NCBI RefSeq assembly: GCF_009765985.1
Contig: NZ_LMUM01000027.1
Location: 17,049 to 81,048 of the forward strand
DNA from: Acidobacterium sp. S8
Lineage (GTDB): Bacteria > Acidobacteriota > Terriglobia > Terriglobales > Acidobacteriaceae
DNA: 64,000 nucleotides
Direction of reading: 5' to 3'
Part shown: positions 17,708 to 27,146 of the stretch, in pieces
Layout: every line of letters starts with the position of its first letter
Position numbering within the stretch: the first letter of the stretch is position 1
Program-made: the position numbers and the translations under genes
The notes under the pieces: model-generated
What the model was told of the DNA's origin: nothing
Databases searched by the model: none
What the model saw: the letters and a program-made list of their open reading frames with translations, nothing else

Positions 17708-19293
17708 CAGAATTTGTATCCTGCTCCCAAACCGATGACATTACTGTCAGCGGGAAGTCCCGTGACAGGTGAACTTGTCAGATGCCGGTACTCGAGAGAG
17801 AAGAGCAGATATGCGCTTGGACTGTAAATTATATTGCTGGTATATGTACGATTTCGAGCCAGATTCATGTACATAGAGCCTCCGGGAACCGCATAACGCC
17901 GCAGTTCCCCTGCGAATACGTTGTCCAAACCAAAGGCCTGGTTCATCTGGATTTGTTCACTGAACTTCTCCTTAAGTTGCATCCATCCGCCAACATCATC
18001 GAGTGGCCGGATGTAGTAAACGCCTGATTCCGGATCTGCGCGATATGCGAAATCCTTGTATGCGCCGCCGCCGAGGCCGCCGAGGGCCATTCCGCGGTAA
18101 GCACTCGCCGTCAATTCAAAATGGGTTGACAGGGCCAGCCGCGAATCGAGCGTACCTGCCCAGGAATCGAAGCTGTGCCCCAGAGCGCTGCGATGAGGTG
18201 CGAAATATCCGCCGGCACCAAAACTACTGGCTTGTTCGCCGGAACCGAGCAAGGCGATGTGAGTCTCGACCCCGGGCCATCGGCTCTGTTCCGCACTGTT
18301 GGCGATCGATGCCTGAGATTCGGTCATAGAAGGAGATATCGAAGGAGTTAAAGGCGCATCGCTTACATCGACCAACGCGGCTTCCAATTGCAGGCTACGT
18401 GAGCCGGCAAGCCTCAGGTTCTGCGTTACACCTGCTTGTGGGTTCCAGGTCCATAGATTGCCAGACCATGCGAGAGGTGGGACGGAAACCGCCGTCAGGG
18501 AAGTCGGCACATCGGGGCTGAAGATCGGACGATCAAGTGAGAAATAGGCTTTGGTGCGGTCCCATTCCAGAAATGCATGAGCGGTGCGGAGTCGTAGTAT
18601 CATGCTGCTCGTGCCGTAATATCCCGAATAACCTGCAACTTGACTGTCGGATTGTGAGTTTCCATCGAAGTCCACACGCAGATCAGCATAGCTGCGTGCT
18701 CCAAAGAGTTGCGGACCGCGCGCATCGAATCCCAGTACCGTCTGCCTCACGGAGGCTCCTGTGCTGCCTCCTCCCGGAATGGCCAAAGTCGGCGTTGCCG
18801 CCACATCGACCGCGCTTGTATTGACAAAGGTATTCAATAGCAACAGGCCGGTGATTTTCACTGGAAACTTCGACTCACTCTCCACTTTGGTTTGTTCGTG
18901 GGTTGCAATCTGGGAGGCCTGCATCGCTTGGCGTTCCTGAATGTCTTCGATCGCTTCCGCAGTATTAACAGGCGCGGCCGATGATGCTTCCTGTGTCCGA
19001 GTTGAGGATAGTGGACTCGTACTCGATCCACTGTTTGCGATTTCGCGTTGCAAAGCAGTCAGTTGCTGCCGCATTTCATCCAGTTGATGTTGAGATTGCT
19101 CAAGTTGCGTCTGCGTACGTGTCATCGCTTCAATTAGATTTTGAATCTGCTGTTGCAAACTTGTTTGATCTACAGTTTGTGCGAGGAGACTGTTCACCCG
19201 GAAGCAGTGCAATATCAGGACAAGGAATAACACTCCACTCACGCCAAGACGGCAACCATAGGGATGCCTTCGTCTAAATCTGTACATTCTCAT
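17707..19293 (-). CDS. Porin-like outer-membrane beta-barrel with N-terminal coiled coil
   Basis: A 528-residue exported protein. After a signal anchor (LGVSGVLFLVLILHCF) comes a heptad-rich coiled coil (about 40-95, rich in Q, L and E), then a long region of alternating short strands ending in GLGAGYKF with the terminal phenylalanine typical of outer-membrane barrels. This layout (periplasmic coiled coil plus barrel) resembles phosphate-selective or other trimeric porins. Its start overlaps the histidine kinase stop by 20 nt and its stop overlaps the next start, which implies translational coupling. Solute unknown. Confidence 0.7.
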   Translation of the reverse strand: MRMYRFRRRHPYGCRLGVSGVLFLVLILHCFRVNSLLAQTVDQTSLQQQIQNLIEAMTRTQTQLEQSQHQLDEMRQQLTALQREIANSGSSTSPLSSTRTQEASSAAPVNTAEAIEDIQERQAMQASQIATHEQTKVESESKFPVKITGLLLLNTFVNTSAVDVAATPTLAIPGGGSTGASVRQTVLGFDARGPQLFGARSYADLRVDFDGNSQSDSQVAGYSGYYGTSSMILRLRTAHAFLEWDRTKAYFSLDRPIFSPDVPTSLTAVSVPPLAWSGNLWTWNPQAGVTQNLRLAGSRSLQLEAALVDVSDAPLTPSISPSMTESQASIANSAEQSRWPGVETHIALLGSGEQASSFGAGGYFAPHRSALGHSFDSWAGTLDSRLALSTHFELTASAYRGMALGGLGGGAYKDFAYRADPESGVYYIRPLDDVGGWMQLKEKFSEQIQMNQAFGLDNVFAGELRRYAVPGGSMYMNLARNRTYTSNIIYSPSAYLLFSLEYRHLTSSPVTGLPADSNVIGLGAGYKF

Positions 19294-21199
19294 GTGCAGC
19301 CACCTGATCGCGATGTTTTGATTCAGTTACTGTCATGTCTTGCTCAGGAAGGTTGCGTGCTACCTTCATTTGAAAAATTGTTTCTCCGGGACGACTGCTT
19401 AGCAGAACCACTTCTCCTCCATGTTCCGCAGCAATGCAATGAGCGAGCGTGAGGCCTAATCCGGTCCCTTTTTGCTTGCCTTCGCTCACAAATGGCTCAA
19501 AAAGAGTATTCCGAATGTTTTCGGGAACGCCTGCCCCATTGTCAATTACCTTGATGAACACATAATGCGCTTCCGTCTGCAAAACTATCGCAACTTTCGC
19601 CGCGTCTTCCGATGCACGAACGGATTGGCACGCATTGATTAGCAGGTTGAAAATGGCGCGCTCAATCTGCTTTCCGTCCACGACGACTGCGGTCTCTGTG
19701 GGCTCACCGTATTGTGCTTCCATCACAACGCCTTCCGCATCTGGATGCTGACGTGCCAGCGAAGTTGCTCGCTCCAGCAGCGTAACCATCAATTCCGCGG
19801 ACCGTCTGGTACCTTTGCCTGATCGGCTGAAGATGAGCAGTGATTCGATCATGTCGGTTGTGCCATGAACGGCAGAACGGATATCTGCAAATATTTCCGA
19901 TCGCTCTTTTGATAAGAGCCGGTCCGAGGCAAGAAATTCCGCATTAGCGTATATGGCTGCCAGATAGTGGCGAAGATCGTGAGATACCGAGCTAGCCATG
20001 CGGCCAATCGTTGCCAGCCGCTCTGATTCCAGGAGCGCCCCATTCACTTGCTGGATTTCGTCTCGCATGCGAGCAAACGCCGAGCTTAGCTGCCGCACTT
20101 CCTGAGTGCCATGCTGCGGGATGAGGTATTCCCTGTTGCCGATGCCAAATGCCCTTACGCTCTTTGAGAGCTCCTCAAGAGGGCGGGTCACCAATCGAGA
20201 AAGGCCAATCATCAGCCCAGTACCAAGAAGCAATGCCATCAAGCCTGCTAGAACAATTGTGCGATCGATGCGACTGATCCAGCGTTCGGCCGGTCCAAAT
20301 GATTTCAGAACAACCAATTGTAATGGCGAAGTTGCGGTAGCAGAGAGGTCTTCCGAAAAGGCAAGAAAACGCGTATCTCCAAGTTGCACAAATGCGGGCG
20401 TCCGGAGCATTTTAGAAATCAGGGGAGATTTTTGAGCCAGCTCCGGCTGAATGGACGACGGAAGGGTGCTGGCGACAATCTGACCGCGGCTGAGAAATGT
20501 CGCTTCGACCGCGGTGGGTTGGCTCATCTGTCGCACCGTGCGCTCGGTGGATGAGCCACTGACCACGTATCCCAAGAGCGTTCCTTCCTCGTCGCTCCCG
20601 AAGTAAAACGGTCGAACGGAACAAGCGTATAGCGACTCGCCATCAATGAGATAGTGTTTGTCGGGATGAGCCAATAAGGTTTTCAGCCCCTGCCGGAGCT
20701 TTGTGTCAGCGGAGGGAACTTTCGTATATGCCGCGACAATCCGACCAGTTGCATCTGCGAGAGCAAACAGATCAGCACCGCTAAGTTGCCAAAATTCAAC
20801 TGCGCCATCTTGAATCGTAAGATCGTCGCCACTGGTCATCAATGCCTTCAGTGGAGGCAGATCAGCGAGCAGTGCGTTCTCGCGCTCGAGCGCTTCCAGA
20901 CGTTCGGCCTGCAGACTTTGAAAAGTAACGACGGAGTGGTTCAGATCCTGCGACAGATTGTCCGTTATTTGGACACGGAGATCCTGGCGAATGAGAAAGA
21001 GGCTGAGACTGGTGATACTCACAATTACCAGTGCCATTGCAAAGACAAGCAGCACATGCGTGCGTGCGCCCTGCCTGTCGTTCCTGCCTGTGGCCTTGTT
21101 TGGTCCGTTTTCGGACGGAAGGTCGGCTTGGCCATTAAGGGACAAATTTATACCCTGCACCGTAGATGGTAAGTAGATGTCTTGGATTCGCCGGATCAT
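19274..21199 (-). CDS. Membrane sensor histidine kinase with HAMP domain
   Basis: A 641-residue inner-membrane kinase. TM1 is about residues 48-70 (LLVFAMALVIVSITSLSLFLI), a large periplasmic sensor of about 240 residues follows, TM2 is about 313-333, then HAMP, HisKA with the phospho-accepting histidine in SSVSHDLRHYLAAIYANAEF, and HATPase_c with NLLINACQSV, DNGAGVP and KGTGLGLTLAHCIA. The ATG at 21199 lies 65 nt inside the response regulator gene; an in-frame GTG at 21160 gives a smaller overlap and is possible. It forms a two-component pair with the regulator upstream. Ligand unknown. Confidence 0.93.
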   Translation of the reverse strand: MIRRIQDIYLPSTVQGINLSLNGQADLPSENGPNKATGRNDRQGARTHVLLVFAMALVIVSITSLSLFLIRQDLRVQITDNLSQDLNHSVVTFQSLQAERLEALERENALLADLPPLKALMTSGDDLTIQDGAVEFWQLSGADLFALADATGRIVAAYTKVPSADTKLRQGLKTLLAHPDKHYLIDGESLYACSVRPFYFGSDEEGTLLGYVVSGSSTERTVRQMSQPTAVEATFLSRGQIVASTLPSSIQPELAQKSPLISKMLRTPAFVQLGDTRFLAFSEDLSATATSPLQLVVLKSFGPAERWISRIDRTIVLAGLMALLLGTGLMIGLSRLVTRPLEELSKSVRAFGIGNREYLIPQHGTQEVRQLSSAFARMRDEIQQVNGALLESERLATIGRMASSVSHDLRHYLAAIYANAEFLASDRLLSKERSEIFADIRSAVHGTTDMIESLLIFSRSGKGTRRSAELMVTLLERATSLARQHPDAEGVVMEAQYGEPTETAVVVDGKQIERAIFNLLINACQSVRASEDAAKVAIVLQTEAHYVFIKVIDNGAGVPENIRNTLFEPFVSEGKQKGTGLGLTLAHCIAAEHGGEVVLLSSRPGETIFQMKVARNLPEQDMTVTESKHRDQVAAHENVQI

Positions 21200-21872
21200 G
21201 TTCCAGCTTCTGGCGCAGCTTCAGTATCTGATTATCTACAGTTCGTGTAGTTGGATAAAAATTATATCCCCATACTTCATTGAGCAAGATATCGCGAGTA
21301 AGTACCCGTTCTGCATTTTCGGTAAAAAACTTCAATAATTTGAATTCATGCGCAGTCAGCATCACAGTACTGCCGGAACGTGCGGCTGTCATTTTCTTAA
21401 AATCGATCTCGCAATCTGCAAAACGATAAACTTCTTGGGAAGTTGGTTTGCGCTGTCGACGAATTGCAGCCTGGACACGCGCCGTAAGCTCGCGGGGACT
21501 GAAGGGCTTGGTGACGTAATCATCGGCGCCCAGTTCAAGAAGAAGTACTTTATCGACAACTTCGGTAATTGCGCTGAGAACGATGACTGGGATGTTGCTG
21601 GAGAGGTTTTTAAACGTCTGGCAAAGTTCGCGACCGGACAGGTGCGGCAGAATGAGGTCGAGCACGACGGCCAAAGGCCGCTCAGTGCGAAACATTTCGA
21701 GGCCCGTTTGGCCGTCTCCTGCAACCAGGATGGAGTAGTGCTCTTCCGTAAAGATTCGACGGAGCACCTTCTGCATGCGTGGATCGTCTTCGATGACTAG
21801 AATTGTGCCGAGAGTCATTAGCGGAGCTGTGTCTTCTGCCATTTCTGCTACTAGTTCTCTGTCCTTAATCAT
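21135..21872 (-). CDS. OmpR/PhoB-family response regulator
   Basis: A 245-residue regulator. The receiver domain has IEDDPR, the phospho-aspartate in VVLDLILPHLSG, and the lysine in DDYVTKPFSPREL. The C-terminal winged helix is complete: LTAHEFKLLKFFTENAERVL, WGYNFYPTTRTVDNQILKLR, and GAGYKFVP. It is the first gene of the operon with the kinase, porin-like and cupredoxin genes. A TTGTCAT direct repeat with an 11-nt period lies 67 bp upstream, and the same motif occurs before three neighbouring transcription units, so it probably controls itself and all of them. Confidence 0.93.
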   Translation of the reverse strand: MIKDRELVAEMAEDTAPLMTLGTILVIEDDPRMQKVLRRIFTEEHYSILVAGDGQTGLEMFRTERPLAVVLDLILPHLSGRELCQTFKNLSSNIPVIVLSAITEVVDKVLLLELGADDYVTKPFSPRELTARVQAAIRRQRKPTSQEVYRFADCEIDFKKMTAARSGSTVMLTAHEFKLLKFFTENAERVLTRDILLNEVWGYNFYPTTRTVDNQILKLRQKLEHDPANPRHLLTIYGAGYKFVP

Positions 21873-21938
21873 GATTCAGACCTCTTCTGCTCTATTCTGA
21901 ACCACGGAAATCTAGTTCAGGCGCCTTTTACGTTAGAA

Positions 21939-21956
21939 ATGACAATGGGATGACAA
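21939..21956 (-). promoter_or_regulatory. PHO-box-like direct repeat before the response regulator
   Basis: On the minus strand the site reads TTGTCAT, CCCA, TTGTCAT: two 7-mers 11 nt apart, the architecture of PhoB boxes. It sits 67-84 bp upstream of the start codon and points toward the gene. Confidence 0.75.
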
Positions 21957-21981
21957 TTTTGTTGCTCTACAGCTACGTCTA

Positions 21982-22479
21982 TCAACAGGCTGATAGTAAC
22001 GAATGCCCATAACGCAGTGACAGATCGAATGGCTCGATATCAGCTAAGCCGCGCATAAGGATAAAGATAAGAAAAGCAAGGAACGGCGTTTTTGTGTGGC
22101 CTGCAGGCAGCTTTCGTATCTGCAGATACATACTGCCGTAAATTCCCAGGAATATGCAAACACCGATTAATCCATAAGCATAGAACTGCTGTATCAATTC
22201 GTTATGCGCCTGTCGAGCCTCAAATTGATCTGGACCAAAAAGGGGAATTACGTGCCACGGAATGGAATCCATGCCCGATCCACGGGTGTTGCATCGCTTC
22301 GGTGAGAATGTAAAGCCCCAGATGCCGATGCGCCCGGTCAACGTTTCCGGCTGGCTTCCTGCGTTACTGTAAACGTCGTAGTACGAAGACAGCAGTGTCC
22401 CAAATAAACCTACGATAACGACCGCAGCGAGAACAAGCCACAATTTGTTTTTACGGCTTATGGATCTGTCATGCATCAA
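21982..22479 (-). pseudogene. Decayed O-antigen ligase/polymerase fragment
   Basis: Residues such as SIPWHVIPLFGPDQFEARQA, HNELIQQFYAYGLIG and GLADIEPFDLSL are typical of the C-terminal part of Wzy/WaaL-type glycan ligases. The N-terminal 250 or so residues are missing. Between GIWGFTF and DSIPW the reading frame departs: the segment LTEAMQHPWIGHGF is found one frame over, so two compensating frameshifts have accumulated. The frame continues without break from just after the stop of the cytochrome gene upstream. It is a remnant, not a working membrane protein. Confidence 0.75.
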
Positions 22480-22521
22480 CAGGAAGGATTCGCTGATGAT
22501 AAATGCAACGATGGATATGCC

Positions 22522-22992
22522 TTAGTGCGTATACATTTCTGGAACGCCCTGACTGCCGGCCGGAGGCAGGTGGCGCAGAAAAATTACAATCGACCATAGC
22601 TCATCATCGCTGAGAATCCCTTTAGAACCAGGCATTCCAGATGGTCGGATGCCAAAGTCGAGAATCCACTTTAGCTGGCCATCGGTGTATTGCTGTACCT
22701 CCCTTGAAGAAAGTGAAGGAATAGGAGGTGAAATATGATCAGCGAACGGTACACCCGTATTCTGGCCGTCCATGCCATGGCAGGCAACACAGTAATGCGA
22801 AAACGCCTCTTTTCCGTCGGCGATGGTCTCCGGACTTTCCACTAAAGGGTTAGCCTGCCTTTTATTGCCAATGAAGAAATGATGTTTGGCAGTGGTAACG
22901 ATCTTTGTCTCAAGCTTGCCGGGGGGACTGGCTTTGCAAGCGATCAAACCAAGCATAACGGTAGCGGCAGTTGTCAGTATAAGACAACGCAT
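22522..22992 (-). CDS. Lipoprotein class I cytochrome c
   Basis: A 156-residue exported protein. The signal peptide ends in a lipobox-like LIAC, so it is probably a membrane-anchored lipoprotein. One heme c site is visible, CVACHGMDG, and the axial methionine is probably in PSGMPGSKG. Its ATG directly abuts the stop of the cupredoxin gene (22993), so the two form an operon and probably an electron-transfer pair. Confidence 0.88.
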   Translation of the reverse strand: MRCLILTTAATVMLGLIACKASPPGKLETKIVTTAKHHFFIGNKRQANPLVESPETIADGKEAFSHYCVACHGMDGQNTGVPFADHISPPIPSLSSREVQQYTDGQLKWILDFGIRPSGMPGSKGILSDDELWSIVIFLRHLPPAGSQGVPEMYTH

Positions 22993-23358
22993 CTAATCCA
23001 CCACGTGCAAGGTCAACTTCATCGAACCGTGACCGGAGCCGCAAAATACCGAACAGTGCCCGACGAAATCTCCTGTCTTTTCCGGTGTGAATTGTGTCTG
23101 CGCCGGAATGCCTGAACGGGCTCTCAAGTCAACGTTCAGTTCACGAAAGCGCAGTCCATGGGCAACATCCGAGCTTTTGAGCACAAGGATCACGGGTTGT
23201 CCCTTCTTCAGTGTGATATCAGCCGGATCGAAGCCGAACTTCTTAGCGTTGATTTCAATAGTTCGAGGCCCACTTTGGGCACGGATTATTCCTGGGGAAC
23301 AGGCCATAGGTATCAGAACCGCAAATAATAAGGCCAGCCGTATGCTCTTACCTTTCAT
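22993..23358 (-). CDS. CuA-like cupredoxin (COX2 C-terminal type)
   Basis: A 121-residue exported protein. The motif GHCSVFCGSGHGSM fits CxxxCxxxHxxM, the ligand set of CuA centres in cytochrome oxidase subunit II and nitrous oxide reductase; the first ligand His is in SDVAHGLRF. There is no transmembrane helix besides the signal, so this is a stand-alone soluble or lipid-anchored domain. A PACS-like lipobox (PMACS) is possible. It would accept or donate electrons with the cytochrome c that follows. It faces the TonB receptor gene across a promoter region with two arrays of TTGTCAY repeats. Confidence 0.85.
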   Translation of the reverse strand: MKGKSIRLALLFAVLIPMACSPGIIRAQSGPRTIEINAKKFGFDPADITLKKGQPVILVLKSSDVAHGLRFRELNVDLRARSGIPAQTQFTPEKTGDFVGHCSVFCGSGHGSMKLTLHVVD

Positions 23359-23437
23359 ACTGTCTCCTCGACTCGTGGTGACGGCCCAATCCAGCGACCA
23401 TGTTCTATCCCACGTTATCGATTGGGAGGTTGCTGAG

Positions 23438-23477
23438 TTGTCATGTGGTGGTTAATCAATTGTCATGATTTTGTCGT
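23438..23477 (+). promoter_or_regulatory. TTGTCAY repeat array facing the TonB receptor
   Basis: TTGTCAT at 23438, a weaker TGGTTAA at 23449, TTGTCAT at 23460 and TTGTCGT at 23471. The register is exactly 11 nt. It lies 127 bp before the receptor start and reads on the receptor's sense strand. Confidence 0.7.
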
Positions 23478-23497
23478 CCGTGCTTCGCGTGCACATC

Positions 23498-23526
23498 GGG
23501 ACAAAAGAGTGACAAGTCAGTAACAA
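23498..23526 (-). promoter_or_regulatory. TTGTCAY repeat array facing the cupredoxin-cytochrome operon
   Basis: On the minus strand the units are TTGTTAC (23526-23520), TTGTCAC (23515-23509) and TTGTCCC (23504-23498), each 11 nt apart. They read toward the cupredoxin gene that starts at 23358. This array and the plus-strand array face each other. Confidence 0.7.
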
Positions 23527-23603
23527 CTCGCGGCCATGGCCATTTCATACTCTGTCTCGATACCAGGCGAATCTGTCGAGGAACACCCGATGAGTGACGA
23601 GCT

Positions 23604-26600
23604 ATGAAAACCCATTTACTGCGAAGGTATTTTGTTGTTTCCGCGATTCTATTTCACTTGCTCGTGAACGTAGCCATGGGCCAGACCCCCGGAACAGGCG
23701 CGATCTCAGGCATTGTGTACGATCCGTCGGACAGAGTCGTGGCAGATGCAGAAGCGCGGGTCGTGAATGACGCAACTCAGATATCTCGCTCAGTAAAGAC
23801 AACTCCGGAGGGAGTGTTTCGGGTGCTACTGCTATCCCCCGGAACGTATGAGCTTACGGTGAGCTCTCCAGGGTTTGCCTCCTATACCGTCCATTCGATT
23901 CAAGTGACGGTAAGCGAGACTAGTTCTGTAAATGTGAAACTTTTCGTCGCTGGGACGAACACAAGCGTACATGCGGACAGCGTCGCGAAAATTGTAGACT
24001 TGGAAAGCTCGACCTTGGGTGGGCTGGTGAATCAAGCAGCGATTCAATCGCTTCCGTTGTCAAATCGCAACTACACGCAGATACTCGGGCTTTCGCCCGG
24101 TGTTGTAGTCGACCTTCCAAACGCGACGGCACTGGGGAGTGGAACTCAGAACGTTGCGTCTGATGGCGCAACACCACTGGCGAACAATATCCAGTTCAAT
24201 GGCATCGATGCGAACAACCTCTCAGAAGATTCGGCGGCCAACGCTGAAACCGATGCAGGAACGGCTATTCCCGCGCCGGATACGATCGAGGAATTTCGGG
24301 TGCAAACCGCGAACTTCGATGCTGCGTATGGACGCGGATCAGGAGCGAACGTCGACCTGGTGAGTAGAAGCGGGACAAATAAATTTCATGGTAGCGCATG
24401 GGAGTTTGTGCGTAATACAGCATTGAATGCAAATGACTTTTTCTCTAAGCTCGACGGGCAGCCACGTGCCGACCTGAAACATAATCAGTTTGGCGCAGCT
24501 TTGGGTGGCCCAATACTGCGCGACCGAACATTTTTCTTCACTTCTTATCAGGGTCTAACAGAAGTGAATGGCCTTGGTGATGAGCAGCATCCGATTTTGC
24601 CCCTGCTCACCGCAGACCGCTCGGCCGCAACACTGGGCGCGCAGTTTTGTCCGGCAGGGCATTTGGACAGTGGAGGAGGTCCCGCAACTGGTTATTTAAC
24701 ACAAGCGGGCGGTGTACAGGTCGCATGTGATGGATCGAACATCAATCCAGTAGCGCTAGCCATCCTCAACGCGAAGTTGTCAAATGGGCAGTTTGTGGTG
24801 CCGAGCCCGCAAGTCATACTTCCTGCAACCGGGCAGGATGCTTCGGACCAAGTGCCAATGGGACAGTCCACTTATGCGATGCCTGCTCATTTTCGGGAAG
24901 ACCAGTTCACCGTCGATATCGACCAGGTGCTGAGGCAAAAGAATGCCCTTTCGGGAAAGTTTTTTTACTCGCGTGCTCCTACCGCACAACCGTTCTCCCC
25001 AAATGCGGCGAATGTTCCGGGTTGGGGAACTGACAAGCTGAATCGAAATACGATGTTCGTGCTGGCTGATACGCATGTCTTCAATGCCAGACTGGTGAAC
25101 ATCGCCCGTTTCGGATATATGCGCTACGACGGGCTTTCAACTGTGCAGAATCCGCTTACGGCTGCGTCGCTCGGTCAAGGTACGCCAACAGGTGTCGCGA
25201 GTCTTACGGCCAATGCTCCAGGGCTGACTGTTGGTGGCTTCACGATCGGTGATGCAGGCACGCCTTCGATGTGGCAGGTGACGAATTCATTTATCTGGCA
25301 GGATACCGTCGCGATCACGAGTGGCCGACATTATTTTCGCTTTGGTGCGGAATTCAAGCGGCACCAAGTTGATCAGGATTTTCCAGAAGAAACCGATGGA
25401 CTGCTGCAGATCGGCACGTTCAATGATTTTCTGCTTGGACAGAGTGCAACACAGAATGGCAGCCCATTTGGCCTGAGCAATGTGAGCACAAGCTTTGCAG
25501 GGGCGGGCAATTTTCGCGCCAACGAGCGATATACAGATTCAGCCATTTTCATGCAGGACGATGTAAAGCTGACGCAGCGACTGACCATCAATGCAGGCCT
25601 GCGCTATGAGGTATTCGGGGCGCCGACTGAGATCAATGGGAGGTTGTCAAATTTCAATCCGAACATCGCTACTATCGGACCGATTCCTGCTACCGGGACC
25701 CTCAAAGGATTTACGCTAGCCTCGAATTTTAAAGGTTCTGTACCGCCAGACGTGGTTAGAACGTCATACGCCAGTCTTTACAGAACTCCCTTCGGCGACA
25801 TTTCGCCGCGGTTGGGTTTCGCATGGCAGGTAATGAGTGCGCCGGCTCTCGTATTGCGTGGTGGATACGGTATCTACTATGACCGGCATTCAGCTACGGT
25901 TGCTGAGCAGATCATTAATGACCAGCCTTTCACGCTTTCGCAGATTGTTTCTGGTGCTCCAAATGGTGGCGCAACGCTACAGAGCCCTTTCGTTCCGCTG
26001 GTTCCATCTAGTTCCGCCTTTCCGGTATTCATACCTCTCACGCCCACTTCGACGCCGTTTATAGAGGCCACCAACCCGAATCTGAGGGATGGGAAGACTC
26101 AGGAGTACAACCTCAACGTGCAATATGACATGGGCCACGGGTATTTGCTGGAGGTGAGATATGTAGGAACAAGATCGGCACAACGCCCAGGGCAAGTCGA
26201 ATTCGATCAGGCTCTCCTTGCCAGCCCTCAGCATTCAGTGAACGGGGAAACAACAAATTCAATCAGTAACGTGAATGCCAGAATGCCGATTCAAGGCATA
26301 AGTCAAGGATCGCTCTATACCGACTCGTCATTCATTGCAAACTATAACGCACTGCAGGCGAGCATTACGAAACGGATGACCCGCAGTTTTCAGCTTCAGG
26401 CAAGCTATACATGGTCAAAGAATCTCGACGAAGTGAATGGTGAAGTCGGTACCGACTTCTTCGAACTGCAATTACCGACGAACAATCAGCGCGATTTGCG
26501 GCATTCATCCTATGGTCCGGCGGGCACTGATCGTGACCAGAGAGTTGTAGCAAATTTCGTTTGGTCGGCGCCTAAGTTCTCTTCAACTCCTAGGCTGGCC

Positions 26601-27131
26601 CGGTACGCCTTCGCAAATTGGGAATTCTCCGGCATCGCGGTGCTTCAATCAGGCATCCCTCTCAGCATCTTTGACGGCAATGCAGGTTCTGTTTATGGGC
26701 TGATTCCCGGCGAGGTGAGAGCGGAGCGCACAGGAGCCGAGCCCAGGACGCACGGCTCGTTGTTCTCGCGTGTCATCAATGGCTATATTGATCCGAATGC
26801 ATTTACACGCGCCCCAATGGCCCCGTTTGGGACGAGTCTCGCTGACCAGGATTTTGGCAATAGTGGCGTGGGCATTATGCGGGGGCCTGGGCAGCACAAT
26901 CTGGATCTCGCAGTTGAACGCTCCTTTCCAATAAAGGAAGCGGTCAGCTTTCGCTTCCGGACCGAGTTTTTCAATTTCACGAATACCCCGCAATTCGGAA
27001 ATCCAAACACAAGCTTGGGTTATACCGATCCGACACTTTTAAATCCATCGGCGAGTCCAACTTTCGGCAGGATCACGAGCACAGTTGCCAATCCGCGCAT
27101 CATCCAGTTCGCGGGAAAATTCGTTTTCTAA
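23604..27131 (+). CDS. Oar-like TonB-dependent outer-membrane receptor
   Basis: A 1175-residue exported protein. A signal peptide ends near AMGQ. Residues about 30-125 form a carboxypeptidase-regulatory (CarboxypepD_reg) domain: GAISGIVYDPSDRVVADAEA. A plug domain follows (LPLSNRNYTQILGLSPGV, then TIEEFRVQTANFDAAYGRGS), then a large beta-barrel with acidobacterial signatures such as FFTSYQGL and ending in IIQFAGKFVF. This family is strongly expanded in Acidobacteria and Bacteroidetes; substrates are mostly unknown, probably oligosaccharides, peptides or metal chelates. It is the first gene of a set with an HPr-kinase-like and an MFS gene. Two PHO-box-like arrays lie upstream. Confidence 0.92.
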   Translation: MKTHLLRRYFVVSAILFHLLVNVAMGQTPGTGAISGIVYDPSDRVVADAEARVVNDATQISRSVKTTPEGVFRVLLLSPGTYELTVSSPGFASYTVHSIQVTVSETSSVNVKLFVAGTNTSVHADSVAKIVDLESSTLGGLVNQAAIQSLPLSNRNYTQILGLSPGVVVDLPNATALGSGTQNVASDGATPLANNIQFNGIDANNLSEDSAANAETDAGTAIPAPDTIEEFRVQTANFDAAYGRGSGANVDLVSRSGTNKFHGSAWEFVRNTALNANDFFSKLDGQPRADLKHNQFGAALGGPILRDRTFFFTSYQGLTEVNGLGDEQHPILPLLTADRSAATLGAQFCPAGHLDSGGGPATGYLTQAGGVQVACDGSNINPVALAILNAKLSNGQFVVPSPQVILPATGQDASDQVPMGQSTYAMPAHFREDQFTVDIDQVLRQKNALSGKFFYSRAPTAQPFSPNAANVPGWGTDKLNRNTMFVLADTHVFNARLVNIARFGYMRYDGLSTVQNPLTAASLGQGTPTGVASLTANAPGLTVGGFTIGDAGTPSMWQVTNSFIWQDTVAITSGRHYFRFGAEFKRHQVDQDFPEETDGLLQIGTFNDFLLGQSATQNGSPFGLSNVSTSFAGAGNFRANERYTDSAIFMQDDVKLTQRLTINAGLRYEVFGAPTEINGRLSNFNPNIATIGPIPATGTLKGFTLASNFKGSVPPDVVRTSYASLYRTPFGDISPRLGFAWQVMSAPALVLRGGYGIYYDRHSATVAEQIINDQPFTLSQIVSGAPNGGATLQSPFVPLVPSSSAFPVFIPLTPTSTPFIEATNPNLRDGKTQEYNLNVQYDMGHGYLLEVRYVGTRSAQRPGQVEFDQALLASPQHSVNGETTNSISNVNARMPIQGISQGSLYTDSSFIANYNALQASITKRMTRSFQLQASYTWSKNLDEVNGEVGTDFFELQLPTNNQRDLRHSSYGPAGTDRDQRVVANFVWSAPKFSSTPRLARYAFANWEFSGIAVLQSGIPLSIFDGNAGSVYGLIPGEVRAERTGAEPRTHGSLFSRVINGYIDPNAFTRAPMAPFGTSLADQDFGNSGVGIMRGPGQHNLDLAVERSFPIKEAVSFRFRTEFFNFTNTPQFGNPNTSLGYTDPTLLNPSASPTFGRITSTVANPRIIQFAGKFVF

Positions 27132-27146
27132 ACGCAGTGGAGATGG

